From positions 28,397,735 to 28,461,734 of the forward strand of contig NC_041003.1 of NCBI RefSeq assembly GCF_004193775.1: DNA of 64,000 bases. The letters are read 5' to 3'. The notes below the pieces were generated by a model. That model had not been told where the DNA came from. It saw nothing but the letters and a program-made list of their open reading frames with translations, and did no database searches. The stretch comes from Glycine soja. Lineage: Eukaryota; Streptophyta; Magnoliopsida; Fabales; Fabaceae. The position numbers were made by a program, and so were the translations under genes. Below are positions 9,456 through 20,673 of the stretch, in pieces (positions within the stretch are counted from its first letter, which is position 1; each line of letters opens with the position of its first letter).

Positions 9456-11803
9456 AACTATAATAACAATAAATTTAAAAATATGAATTTAACTCTAATA
9501 ATTTAAATGTTAATGTAATTTTCAATAATTGTTCCTTCCTGTAAGTTAAGTATAAATTATCCTTATTGCTTTAATGAAAGAATGTTCATTTCAAGAGTTT
9601 GATTTTATACATGATATATATAGTATAATCTATATATTAATATTTACATATTAATAAATATACAATTATAATATCAACATATAAGATAAAAATTAAATTT
9701 ATCTAGATTTAACACAAAAATTTATAATTTATATTGTATTAATATAATAATCAATTAGGTCCAAGTATTCTGTTTTATTCCAGTTGTTTATACTCGTAAC
9801 CAAAATATTGGAATATGAACAATTCAAAATAAAATTGGAATAATGAATTTTGCATCATGTATATCAGAACAGTAAAATTTGGTATTTTTTTAAAAAAAGC
9901 AAAAACATAATATCATTGAAGTGCACCTAGATAAAACAACTACATGTGATAGAAAATAATAGCAGTTATAGAACGGGAATTTGAACACAAGTAATAATTT
10001 GAACCAAGAGCCACCACACCCAGATGAGAAAATAATAAAATAAAGTACATGAAATTGCATCTGCAAGAAATTTTGGTAAAAACTCTTTCCTGAGAATTAT
10101 TATATAACCAAGATCTAATTTAAGATATCAAATGACATTGAACATAATACTTGGGGAGGCTGAAAATGTATTTCACTTTATTCGTAGCCTTCTTACTGAA
10201 GTGGAGTTGAGATTCTTCAAATATGGAAATATTCAATTTCTAAACTTTAAGAATTAAAAACTGAGCTGAAAAGTCGAAGATATCAAAAAAGGAAATCTAG
10301 TATTTTCAATTTCCAATCATATAAAGATAATGAAAGAAGTTGGCAGATAAAGGAAAACAAAGAGAGGAATATGATACTTGGAAGAATATACATGTTGCTT
10401 TGTTTTCTTCTTTCAAAAATAAAAAAATATAAACATTTGAAGTCCTGCAGTCAGCCTCCATCATGAAAACAATTAAACAGTAAAAATCAACATACAATTC
10501 GGCCATCATAGTTAGAAAAAAAAATCAGCATGAATCATTTGCTCACATCTTGGCATTTTATATTTATAAAGAATTCATCTCAGAATTGAAACATATAAAC
10601 ACAATGAAGTACAAATATTAACTGTAATTTCAATCCAAACCATGAGCTACCCCACCTGAATCATAGTTATATAATTGATCGATTGCTAAAGTTGGCTTTT
10701 TTTGCTATCAATCATTATAGCCATTACGTAATGTAATGGTAAAATCAATAATCAATTTTAATTTTAATCCAGTTTGTTGAGGATCAACTGAAATAATATA
10801 TCATCGTATTCAAATACCTAGTATCATAAGAATAAGAAATGTATACAAGTCAGTGGCTGAATTATGTTTCACAACACTATGTTTACCATCATTTTTGTTA
10901 CACTTTTATAGTGAGGCAGACATCACCTGCCATAATAAAACAAAAAATTATAAAATCAAACTCAAGCAGGCCTTGCCTGTCAACACCTTTTATCTATGCA
11001 TTCTAAAGGTAAAATAGGAAAAAATATAAATTAATAACAATATTAGAAACATGCCAACAAAATAACAATTGCTTTGGCAGAAAATGAAAAACCGTAAATA
11101 ATTATAATAGATATTTTATCCTCTTACCTTTATTTTCATTTTCTTACTGCAAGCTCTGTTTTTCAATTTGATAACTATCAAAGTTTGCCAAAATCAGTAG
11201 AAAAGAAAAACTAACATATGCATAGAAAAGTAAGAAAAAATTGTACCTTAAAGCTCTGTGTAAGATAGTTTGCATAAAATAGAGGAAAAGAGAGACCCCA
11301 AACCAGAATATGATAAATATGAAAAGGATAAAGAAGGGAAAATAACTGAAACGTCAAAATTGTAGATGGAAATTTAATAATCAGTTGTGAATTACATTAT
11401 AGCAATTGCAAACAGCAGCACCACGGAGATGCAGAACATGATTCCAACAAGAGGAAGCAACAAAGTTCTTTATTGCTTAAGCAAAACAACCAAAAAATAA
11501 AAGATGAAGAAAAATTCAAGCCATTTTACCTTGGAGTTTCAGACTATTTTAACTGGATATGAGCGCCCCAAATCAAATGCTCTAATATTAAAAAAACGAA
11601 CAAACAAACAATAAAAAATATAAATAAATAAAACCCGAAGGTGAACATGAAACTATTAATCTCCAAGAAAAATAAATATAGAAACTGATTGCCCTACGCT
11701 TTGAAACGTAGCCCATAGCAGACACAAAAGTAAAGAAGTTTTGATCAGAGAGGTTAGTAAGGGTCATTCTGGTGATGGTTGTTTAATCATGGTCGTCCAC
11801 AAT
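9456..11803. other. AT-rich intergenic region, no gene supported
   Basis: About 2.3 kb with no long open frame and no recognised domain. On the minus strand, 11463-11392 encodes a hydrophobic run ending in a stop, but no upstream exon in a compatible frame could be found. Nothing else stands out. Confidence 0.5.
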
Positions 11804-11813
11804 GGCATATGCA

Positions 11814-12032
11814 GGCAAATTGCCCTTTTGGGGTACTTTTACAAACTATTTCTTCAAATGGGGTTGTTTTCAAAGTTTTTCCTGCATGGATCTGTTTTCG
11901 ACGTAAAGGGCATGCATGCAGAAGCAAACCGCCAGTTCCATTGGCGAGTTTGCCGTGTCCGTACTGGACTCGCCAGCCCCATTGGCGATTTCGCCATGCA
12001 TGGGGAGTAGCCAGTCAAACTGGCGAGTTCCA
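11814..12032 (+). repeat. MULE left terminal inverted repeat
   Basis: About 219 bp, near 90 percent identical to the reverse complement of 20443-20663. Shared words include TTTTACAAACTATTTC, AAAGGGCATGCATGCAGAAG and GTCCGTACTGGACTCGCCAG. It carries repeated CTGGCGAGTT-like motifs that continue inward to about 12180. Confidence 0.92.
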
Positions 12033-12201
12033 AGCAGGAGGGCGCAGGCTAGGGTTTTAGGGTTTTAGTTGGCAAGCTTGGCAGGGGGAGGTTTGCAGGG
12101 GTTGCAGTCTGCACGCAGGAACTCGTCATTCCCACTGGCACCTTGTAGGGGAACTCGCTATTCCCACTGGCGAGTTGCATTTTGAAAAAAAAAATTCCCC
12201 T

Positions 12202-12208
12202 TATAAAA
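12202..12208 (+). promoter_or_regulatory. TATA box of the PMD gene
   Basis: TATAAAA just inside the left end of the MULE, oriented toward the PMD gene. It is followed by a short leader and a splice-donor-like TTGGTAAGT (about 12327). Confidence 0.55.
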
Positions 12209-12209
12209 C

Positions 12210-13559
12210 CTGCACAACTACATTGAGCTGCTCCCTTACTCCATCTCGTGTTCCTCCCTCATCACTTTTGATCCCTCTTTGCAGTGCATTCCTTTCTTCT
12301 ATTCCTACTACGTGCTTTGTGTTCTTGGTAAGTATTTTCTTAACGGTTAACTTTAAATATTTTTTTGTGTTATATACATGTTAAGTTAATTTTAATTGAT
12401 ATATTAATATTATTTAGGTGAAGTTTTTTACCCTCTTTGCCCTACATTGCTTGGTTGCTCTTCCTACTACGTGCTTTTGGTAAGTGTTTCTTACTGATAA
12501 CTTAAAATACTTTTGTGTTATATATATATGTTAAGTTAATTTCAGTTGACATATTAATATTATTTAGGTTAGATTTTATAAGTTGTAAGTTATTAGTTGT
12601 GCTATATACATATGTTAGGTTAGTTTTAGTTGATTTGTAAATATTATTTTGATAATATTAGTTAGGTTAGTTTTAGTTGATTTGTACATATTATTTTGAT
12701 AATATTAGTTGTGCTTTCGATTAGTTTTTGATAATATTATTTTGTTTAGATTTTGTAAATTAGTATGGTATTATTTGTTTTACATATGTTTAGATTTTGA
12801 TAATATTAGTTGTGTTATATACATATGTTACGTTTGTTTATCTTAGGTGGTAATTTTAAATTTTAAGTAGTACCTTCAAATATTAATATTATTTGTGTTA
12901 TATGTATATGTTATAATTTTAGTTGATATCTTATTATTTGTGTTATACGTTACGTTAGTTTTAGTTGATTTGTTAATATGATTTTGTTGAGGTTTTTTAA
13001 ACTTGTATGTTATTATTTGTGTTATATATATGTTTACGTTAATTTTAGTTGGTATGTTATTATTATTTGTTTTAGATTTTTTAGGTTTGTATGGTATGTA
13101 TGGTATTATTTATGTTAAGTTTTTATTGAAATATATGATATGTTATTAATTATATATATATATATATTGTTTAAATTTTTGTTTTCATAGTAATTTTTTG
13201 ATTTATTTTAATTTATTTGTATAATATATGTTATTTAATTTAAATTTTGTTAATTGGAAAAAAAATTTGGTCATTTATTTAAATTTATGTATGTATTTTA
13301 ATTTTTAATTTTGTTATTTGTAGAGTATTTTAGTTAGTATTTTAAGTTTTGCATGTATTTTAATTTATTTGGATAGTATATTTAAATTTTATTATTTGTA
13401 TCATATATTATGTTGTTCAAATTTATGTATTTTGTTATTTATTCATATTTTAATTATTTGGTATGTATATTTAATTAATTTTTTGTAAGTGTACTTAAAT
13501 TTTTTAATGTAAAATTTTTGTTGTCAATTTTTTGTATCATATTTTATTTTACAGTATCA
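12210..13559 (+). other. PMD-gene 5' leader and intron(s) with degenerate repeats
   Basis: This region contains a duplicated unit of about 160 bp (near 12300-12420 and 12462-12570). Each copy has TTCCTACTACGTGCTT, a GGTAAGT donor-like site and an ATTATTTAGGT acceptor-like end. Many variants of TTTGTGTTATATACATATGTTA follow, up to about 13100. It is very T-rich and has no coding potential; it is most likely a leader intron. Confidence 0.5.
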
Positions 13560-15778
13560 ATGACATCTTCGTCGTCATGTTCATCAAATATACAAATTAA
13601 GTCTGGTCCAATAGATGGAGACGTTGTATGGATGCACGCTAAGCATGTTTAAGAACATGTTTGGAATGGAGAAGTAGACAGAAAATTACACATCAGACGA
13701 GCTGTCTCCATCTATCAAGGTCAAGAAGAAATACCAGAGGAAATTATTCATTTACTTCGGCAATCTGGTTTTTATTGGATAATGAAGATGGGCTAACTAA
13801 AAATAAATGCGTCATTAATTACTGCCTTGATTGAAAGATGGAGGCCCGAAACACATACGTTTCACATGAGATGCAGAGAGTGCACGATTACTCTTCAAGA
13901 TGTCTCTGTATTATTAGGTCTGCGTGTTGATGGGGCACTATTAATTGGTCCAACAAACCTTGATTGGGCTGATTTATGTGAAGAATTGTTAGGAGTCAGA
14001 CCACAGGAAGGTGGACTTCAAGGCAGTGTGGTTAAATTAAGTTGGCTGGTTCACCATTTTTCACAAATAAATAACCATGATGGTAACGTAGAACAACTAC
14101 AAAAGTTTACCCGTGCATGGATCTTTAGATTCATAGGAGGTGTCCTATTTGTTGACAAAAGCAGTAGCAAAGTTTTCCTAAGTTACATGCAATTTTTACA
14201 TGACTTTGGACAATGCATCACGTATGCATGGGGACCTGCCGTGCTTGCTTTTTTATATAAAGAGATGTGCAACGCTACCGATTACAGAATTAAATCAATC
14301 GGAGGTATGTGCATCTTAATCCAAATGTAGGCATGGAAACGATGCACGACTTTGGCTCCAAAGAGGACTCCTCCCGTAATAGAAAATAAATCACTCGGAC
14401 ACAGGTTAGTTGTTTAAAAAATAAGATTTCATTTGAAAATAATTAATAATGTAACACGTCGGCACTGATGATCTCATATTATTTTATAGGTGACTGCGAC
14501 GTGGAAATCAGCATATTGGCAATGATGATCTGATAGTTTTTCATCGCAAATTGGATATCATGAAACGACATGAGGTAAGAAGATCGTAATGTATTGGTTA
14601 AATAATAAATAATATGTCATGTTTCAGTGAAAATTAACAACTGTGTTGTTGTATGCAGTTTCTGTGGGAGCCTTACACAACAATTGTTATGTTAGCGTTG
14701 CCTCCAATTTGTTTGATTGGAAGTGTAGCGTGGTGCGCGGTAGAGTGTTGCGACAATTTGGAATGCAACAACCTATTTCCAAGTGTCCTTCGCAACCACT
14801 GAATATCCATGGCAAGACGCTGAAAGGCAAACAAGATGAAAATTGGGGACAACTGTTAGCCCCAATGATCAGTCAATGGAACAATCGAGCTGAGTTTAGG
14901 GTCGACGTTTATCCTTGACAAGAGGGCCTATTGAGTTTTAACTCCGACTACATGGTCTGGTATAGGCAAAAAACGAAGATTTTTGTCAACCCGAAGAATG
15001 CAAACACAGCTACATTGGTCTTTATTTCTTTTTCAATATTTAACTTCAAATTATTTTTTAAAGCATCGCCATTAATTTCCTCACCCTAATAATTGTAGGC
15101 TGAAGTTGTGAAGACATTAAAGTATATGGTGTCACTACAAGGGAGGAACACATGGACATTGATGATCTCGTGCCTTATGTGGAGAAGATAATGATTTTAT
15201 CTGAAGAGCAAGAGAGAATCACTGAGCCTGTGGCACATGGTCCAGCATCAGAGCGTCGATTTCCAGCACAAGAGTTTCACATTCTTCAGTCAAGTGTTGA
15301 AACTCGGGGTTTTGGTAGACAAAGGGAGGCTGTTGAAGTGGAAGAAATATCCCAACAAATGGAGGAGCGTGACCATGGAATGTATTACACGCCACCAACA
15401 TTTTCTCAATATCTTTCACAAATGTATCAGTATCCTTTCGAAGGTCATCACACTGATATGTCTGCAAGCAAACATTCGTTCGGTGGTGTTGTGGAAACAT
15501 ATCCTCATTTTTCATGGCCGACTATGACCCCTTCATAGCAACATGATGCCCCAATGGCAACACCTAACGCCCCATTAGCTCCACAATGGAATGTACCCAG
15601 AGCAATACCTGATATGGGTGACTTATTAGGTTTTGATTTGCGTCACAAGTTTTCTGCTAAGGTTGAGCAAGTAGAAGCGGGGAGGCATCGTGGAAGAAGA
15701 AATCCTGATCATCAAGGGCGAAGATGGGATCGACCATGTGGCACATCCTCACGTCATCACGGACATCATAATGAATGA
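13560..15778 (+). pseudogene. plant mobile domain (PMD) protein gene of the MULE, disabled
   Basis: Related to the aminotransferase-like/PMD family known from MAIN and MAIL1 and from transposon-borne copies. Exon 1 (13560-14404) starts MTSSSSCSSN and holds the PMD core: HTFHMRCRECTITLQDVSVL, LLGLRVDG, LSWLVHHF and WGPAVLAFLYKEMC. Exons near 14490-14574 and 14659-14920 add FLWEPYT and VLRQFGMQQPI. The last (about 15100-15778) encodes a Pro/Gln-rich region and a His/Arg/Gly-rich tail. In-frame stops lie at 13650, 13794, 14328, 14916 and 15536, and there is a frameshift between about 14690 and 14750. The role in transposition is unknown; PMD genes recur in MULEs, which suggests an accessory role. 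Confidence 0.85.
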
Positions 15779-16160
15779 CTTTCATGTCTCTGTTTAAATT
15801 TTTTGTTGTATGTTTGTCATTTGAATTTGACAGTTAATCTATCGTATCTCATTTATTAAGGCTTACTAATGGATACAGTTTATGTCACGTATCAAACTAT
15901 AATAATAAATAAAGTTTAAAAAAACCAAAAGTAGACAAACGAAAATAACTAATGGTACTAACTAACGATGAATACCAATGTCATATGTGCACTATGATTC
16001 AAATACTTCATTGGACTCCTCACTCACTCAACCTGGATTGATCGAAAGAATTTATTTCAACTTCTAAATGTAATTTTATTTCATTAGATGCATCAGTCTC
16101 GACATTTTCCACCTACCTATTTGCTCAAATTATAAGGTTCATCATCAGAAGCAACATAGA
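15779..16160. other. spacer between convergent MULE genes
   Basis: Downstream regions of both genes. AT-rich with no gene; probably the PMD 3' untranslated region. Confidence 0.5.
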
Positions 16161-16162
16161 TT

Positions 16163-16312
16163 TCGAGGGTTAGTGTTTACGATTTAGGGGTTACGGCTTA
16201 GGTTTAGGGGTTAGGGTTAGGGTTTAGGGATTAGAGTTAGGGTTTATGGGGTTAGTGTTTAGGGTTTAGGGTTTAGGGTTTGGGGTTGGGGTTTAGGGTG
16301 TAGGGTTAAACT
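16163..16312 (+). repeat. telomere-like TTTAGGG array inside the MULE
   Basis: About 150 bp made of TTAGGGTTTAGGG-type units with point variants (GGGGTTAGGG, GGGATTAGAG, TTTGGGGTTGGGG). The plant telomere unit is TTTAGGG. It sits between the 3' ends of the PMD and transposase genes. The degeneracy and interstitial place show it is not a functional telomere. Confidence 0.85.
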
Positions 16313-16486
16313 ACACAAGCCATTAAAAGACTGTTACATTCCAAAATAAGTAATGTTAAAAAAATAACTAAACTACACAAACCAAAATAAGTAATGTTTC
16401 TAACTAACAATTTCATTGAAGACCACAAAGTAAATACATTCAAGAGAACTTAAACCAATACAAGTCACTCGTGTAGCATACATAAA

Positions 16487-19148
16487 TCAATTAAATGAAT
16501 AACTCCCACGGTCATATTGCATTGGACATCGACGCTTGTTGTGCCCTTCTGCTCCACATCTACTACATTTTTGTCGGTGCTCGGATGGTTCGAGCCAATC
16601 CATCTCATTCCTTATCCTTGTTGATTTTGGCTGACCTTTTGCACCATTGTGCGGAGTAAGCTTTTAAGATGTGCTTATTTGTGTAAACAACATCTATATA
16701 TTGATAGTAGTTCATGCTCACGTAACCACAAGTTGCAATAATGTGTGAACATGGATAGTGAAGCACAGAATACTTTCCGCATTGACAATAATGACCATTC
16801 AAGTTAACTACCCACTTTTGTCTGCCACGTTGCGTTATAGGATTGAAGGTCTCCTCTACTTCAAACCTTGTGGAGTGGATATCATACACACGAACGATGT
16901 GCGAACAAGCTTGTTCTTGATTTTTTCTAAGTTCTTTAACAATCTTAGAACAATATACTTGTCCTTCATTTAACTGTCTTTGGGCTTAGCGACCATGATC
17001 AACAAAGTATTTTCGACACCTACTATATGTTGATTTGACCAACGTTGTTATCGGTATGTTGCGACAATCATTCAAAACCTTATTTATACATTCTGAGAGG
17101 TTGGTTGTCATGTGGCTATATCGACGTCCTTCTCTATCATAAGCCATCGTCCATTTTTCCTTTGAAATGCGATCAATCCATGTTGCTATGGCTGGACTCA
17201 GTTGACGAAATTTTTCTAAATTTTGATCAAGAATGTGCTTGCAAGGAGTGTATCCTGCATAAAATTAGTTAGCAACAACAATTTTAAGTATATATGAAAC
17301 TTAAATTAACGTGACCATCATAAATGAAATCTTACCCAATTTCTTCAACATTTCTTTTTGTTTGGCATTATTGAAATTGCTTGCTATGTGTCAGACGCAG
17401 TAAACATGATAACCGTGGGGAGGTTGCCAACCAAGTGCTTCATTAGTCACAACAGACTTTATACTCGCGTGAAGATCATATATGAGACAAATACCATTTT
17501 TATTTGTGACGTGTTCACGCAAGTGTGCCAAAAACCACGACCACGCTGTTAACATCTCACCTTCGACCACAGCGAATGCTAAAGGAAGGACACCACCATT
17601 TCCATCTTGTGATGTGGCCATTAAGAGGGTCCCATGGTATTTTCCGTACAAATGTGTGTCATCAACTTGTATTATTGGCTTACAATACTTGAAAGCCTCT
17701 TTACATTGACCAAAAGTCCAAAACACTCTATGAAACTGACGGTGTTCATGACTAACCATATTCCCAATAATAAATTTGTCATGTAGTATTTGAAAATATG
17801 ATCCAGGAGAATGATTTTGCATGTGTGTTAGCCACGACGAAAGTTTCGCATATGACTCTTCCCAATCGCCATATTCTATTGCAATAACTTTTTGTTTCGC
17901 CAACCAAGCTTTTTTGTACGACACCTTGTAGGCAAATTCACTGTTAATCCTCTCTTGAATCAAAGAAACTTTTATTGATGGATCTTCTCTGATTGTGCCT
18001 GTCAATAAAATAACAAAATTTAAATGACAATTAACACAAAAGTAGCATAATATGAACATAAAATACGTACCTACTACACAAGTGGCAATTAAATCTGAAT
18101 CAAGCTTCTCGTGATCTTGTGTCATGGTCATATTGAGACATATGTGTGGTCCATCCCATTGTGTGACTTTCCATTAATAAGTTTTTTAAGATAAAATTGC
18201 CTCATATAGAAAGGGCAAGGACACTCTACGCTTTTATTCAAGCAACAAACAACATACTTGTTCGATTTGCTTTCAAGAACTTTGAAACTTTGATGCACCT
18301 TCATAACATATTGTTTGACTGCATTATTGACCGCATCTTTACTATTAAAATCCATGCCAACATATAATTCTTGGCCAACATTAAAACTCGATGGCATCTC
18401 CAAACCACAAATGTCCTCCTCATCAGGATGACTTCGGTTGATATTATTATAATGAAAAGCATCATTCCAAAATGGATTTTGAATTCCTTGTACACCTAAT
18501 AGTCCAAAAAAAAATTCAAATGATACTTAGTTAGCATTAAATACAATTGTCATCAAATGATAAATGTATTCACCTATTTTTTTTAGAGGAAATTATACCT
18601 TTTGCTGGGTGAACAATTCTTACTGGTTGAATCATGTCGGTGACTTCATCATCTGTATCAGATATACCGTCAATACTATCATCTTCGTCTAAAGACTCTT
18701 CCACGTATGAGTTAGACACAAGATAATCATCATCATCATCATCTTCATCACCATGTAAATTGCTCACATTTCTTGGCGGTTGCGCCTCATTATTAGATAA
18801 GTTATTTCCAAATGATGTAAGAGAATTTGCAGAATGAAACATAGAACCACCAGCCACATCCTTTTCTATGTACAATTCCAGAACTGACATTTGATCCTGT
18901 TGTTGAAAACTTTCGAGCATGATTTCAACAACTTTGTCATCACAAATTTGTAACGCAACATATTTTCCAGACACTAAGAATCTACAACCGATAGCACAAA
19001 TAATTTCATTATTTTCTAACTTTACCTTATCTCCAATTTTTTTCTTCAAAGCATTGAAACTAATTTCACGTTTAATCTGAATCGCTTTTTTACTGCCTTC
19101 AAATATTACACCATCATTCTCTTTATATACCCTTCCATTGAAATACAT
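16487..19148 (-). pseudogene. mudrA-like: mudrA-type MULE transposase, disabled
   Basis: DDE transposase of the MULE. Inferred exons on the minus strand: 19148-18599 (acidic N-terminal region), 18495-18071 (MuDR DNA-binding domain with VGQELYVGMDFNSKDAVNNA), 17998-17336 (catalytic core with IQVDDTHLYGKYHGTLLMAT and YDLHASIKSVV) and 17254-16487 (SWIM finger CQCGKYSVLHYPCSH, then zinc knuckle CSRCGAEGHNKRRC). All introns are GT-AG. Damage: a frameshift near 18200, a stop at 17393-17391, another near 16990, and a deletion with frameshift near 16660 before the zinc knuckle. The core motif usually reads DRHAS, so DLHAS is also unusual. Domain order and length match MURA proteins. It is convergent with the PMD gene. 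Confidence 0.92.
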
Positions 19149-20264
19149 CACTGTTATAACTGAATTCACGATGTACCTACAAAAAAATATTTTAAATAAT
19201 TAATCATAATAAATTCAAAATAATAAAATGTAATCACAAAAAGTCCTTTTATTGGAACTTGAGATTAAAACTTTATTCTATAAAAAAAATTATTAACTTT
19301 AAATAAATATAATGGTAGACACTTAAAAAACATAAACGATTCCAAGGTAGTAATTTTAAAGGAAAAATAAACCATAACCAAAGTTAGTATTATAAATAAT
19401 TAATCTTAACAATAAGAACTTCAAAATAAAAAAAGGTCATTACAAAATTACTACAAATACATTAAAATAAATATGATGCCAGAAACTTAAAAGTATAAAT
19501 TTAAAAACGCAGAACTAAACAACACTTTCAAAGTACACATTTTAATTACATACTACACACTTCATATTGAAATTTTTTTCCGCACTAAACATACTTACTT
19601 CAAATAAATATAATGCCAAAAAAAATTTTATTTTAAATATCGTTCACGTTGAACACTCATAAATTTTTAACACACACCAACAAACCATGAACATCAACCT
19701 AATCTAATTAAAAAATTACTACAACTTCATATTAAAAAAAATTTCCACACTCAAAATACTTCAAATAAATATGATGCTACAAAATTTTTTAGTTTTAAAC
19801 ACTTTTAAAAGTACACGGTTCATCAATTTTTAACACACTAACAAAGCATCAACACCAACCTAATCTAATTAAAAATATACTAAAAACTTCATATTCAAAA
19901 TATTTTTTTCGGACTCAAAATATTTTCTTCAAATAAACATGATGGCACAAATTTCTTTTATTTTAGATACACACGAACAAGCATATGAAATACAAAGCTA
20001 ATTTAATTAAAAAATGAATAAAAAATTCACATTCAAACTTATAATGGTCTAAAAAATTACTTCAAAAAAAAATTTGATGCCACAAATTATTTGACTGGAA
20101 ATTTCGAACCTTATGACTGACAAATTTAAACCTCAACCAGCAAATTTTGAACCTTATGGCTGACAAATTTAAACCTGAAGAAGCAAATTTTGACCTCAGA
20201 AGTTTTGAAAATACTGAAATTTTGCTTTCAACACACACACTGAAGCAATTTTGAAGACGCAGGA
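19149..20264 (-). other. transposase leader region with diverged repeats
   Basis: Lies between the transposase start and its TATA-like box. Variants of CTTCAAATAAATATGATGCCAC recur near 19465, 19605, 19760, 19930 and 20060, a spacing of about 130-170 bp. Very AT-rich and non-coding; probably a leader intron, mirroring the arrangement on the PMD side. Confidence 0.5.
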
Positions 20265-20275
20265 CATATATAAAG
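20265..20275 (-). promoter_or_regulatory. TATA box of the transposase gene
   Basis: Minus-strand TTTATATATG just inside the right MULE end, in a position mirroring the PMD-gene TATA box at the left end. Confidence 0.5.
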
Positions 20276-20442
20276 AGCCTAAATCGCCAAAGCCACTGGC
20301 TATTCCCATTTTCCTAACTCTCCAATGCCAGTGGCTACTCCAATTTAGCCTAACTCGCCAATGGCAGAGGCTACTTCCCTTTAGCCTGCCAAAAGCGCCT
20401 GCCAACTGAAAAGCCTGAAAGGTTGAGCCTACACCTCTTGTG

Positions 20443-20663
20443 CTGGAACTCGCCAGTCTGACTGGCTACTCCCCATGCATGGCAAAATCGCCAATAGGGC
20501 TGGCGAGTCCAGTACGGACACAACAAACTCGCCAATGGAACTGGCGGTTTGCTTCTGCATGCATGCCCTTTACGTTGAAAGTAGACCCATGCAAGAAAAA
20601 CTTTGAAAACAACCCTATTTGGGGAAATAGTTTGTAAAAGTGCCCCAAAGTGGGCAATTTGCC
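20443..20663 (-). repeat. MULE right terminal inverted repeat
   Basis: Inverted partner of 11814-12032. The terminal word is GGGCAATTTGCC, next to the 10-bp target duplication. Further GGCGAGTT-like motifs continue inward to about 20280. Confidence 0.92.
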
Positions 20664-20673
20664 GGCATGTGCA

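Larger units (their letters stand above)
11804..20673. mobile_element. Mutator-like element (MULE) with PMD gene and mudrA transposase, about 8.85 kb
   Basis: The element runs 11814-20663. Its ends are inverted repeats beginning GGCAAATTGCCC. Next to them sit GGCATATGCA (11804-11813) and GGCATGTGCA (20664-20673), a direct target-site duplication with one mismatch, in the 9-11 bp range usual for MULEs. It holds two convergent genes: PMD on + (13560-15778) and a MURA-type transposase on - (19148-16487). Both are broken, so the copy cannot move by itself. The inverted repeats remain about 90 percent alike, so insertion was not very ancient. Long untranslated leaders full of degenerate repeats separate each gene from its end. 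Confidence 0.9.

Noticed and set aside
11741..12060. Two open frames of about 90 codons at the left MULE end, with a relative at the right end
   Set aside because: They lie in the terminal inverted repeats and exist in both only because the repeats are alike; no known domain.
15219..15515. Antisense frame within the PMD gene
   Set aside because: A shadow of the PMD C-terminal exon.
16163..16312. Window near a chromosome end
   Set aside because: The telomere-like repeats are degenerate, only about 150 bp, and lie inside a transposon with defined ends.
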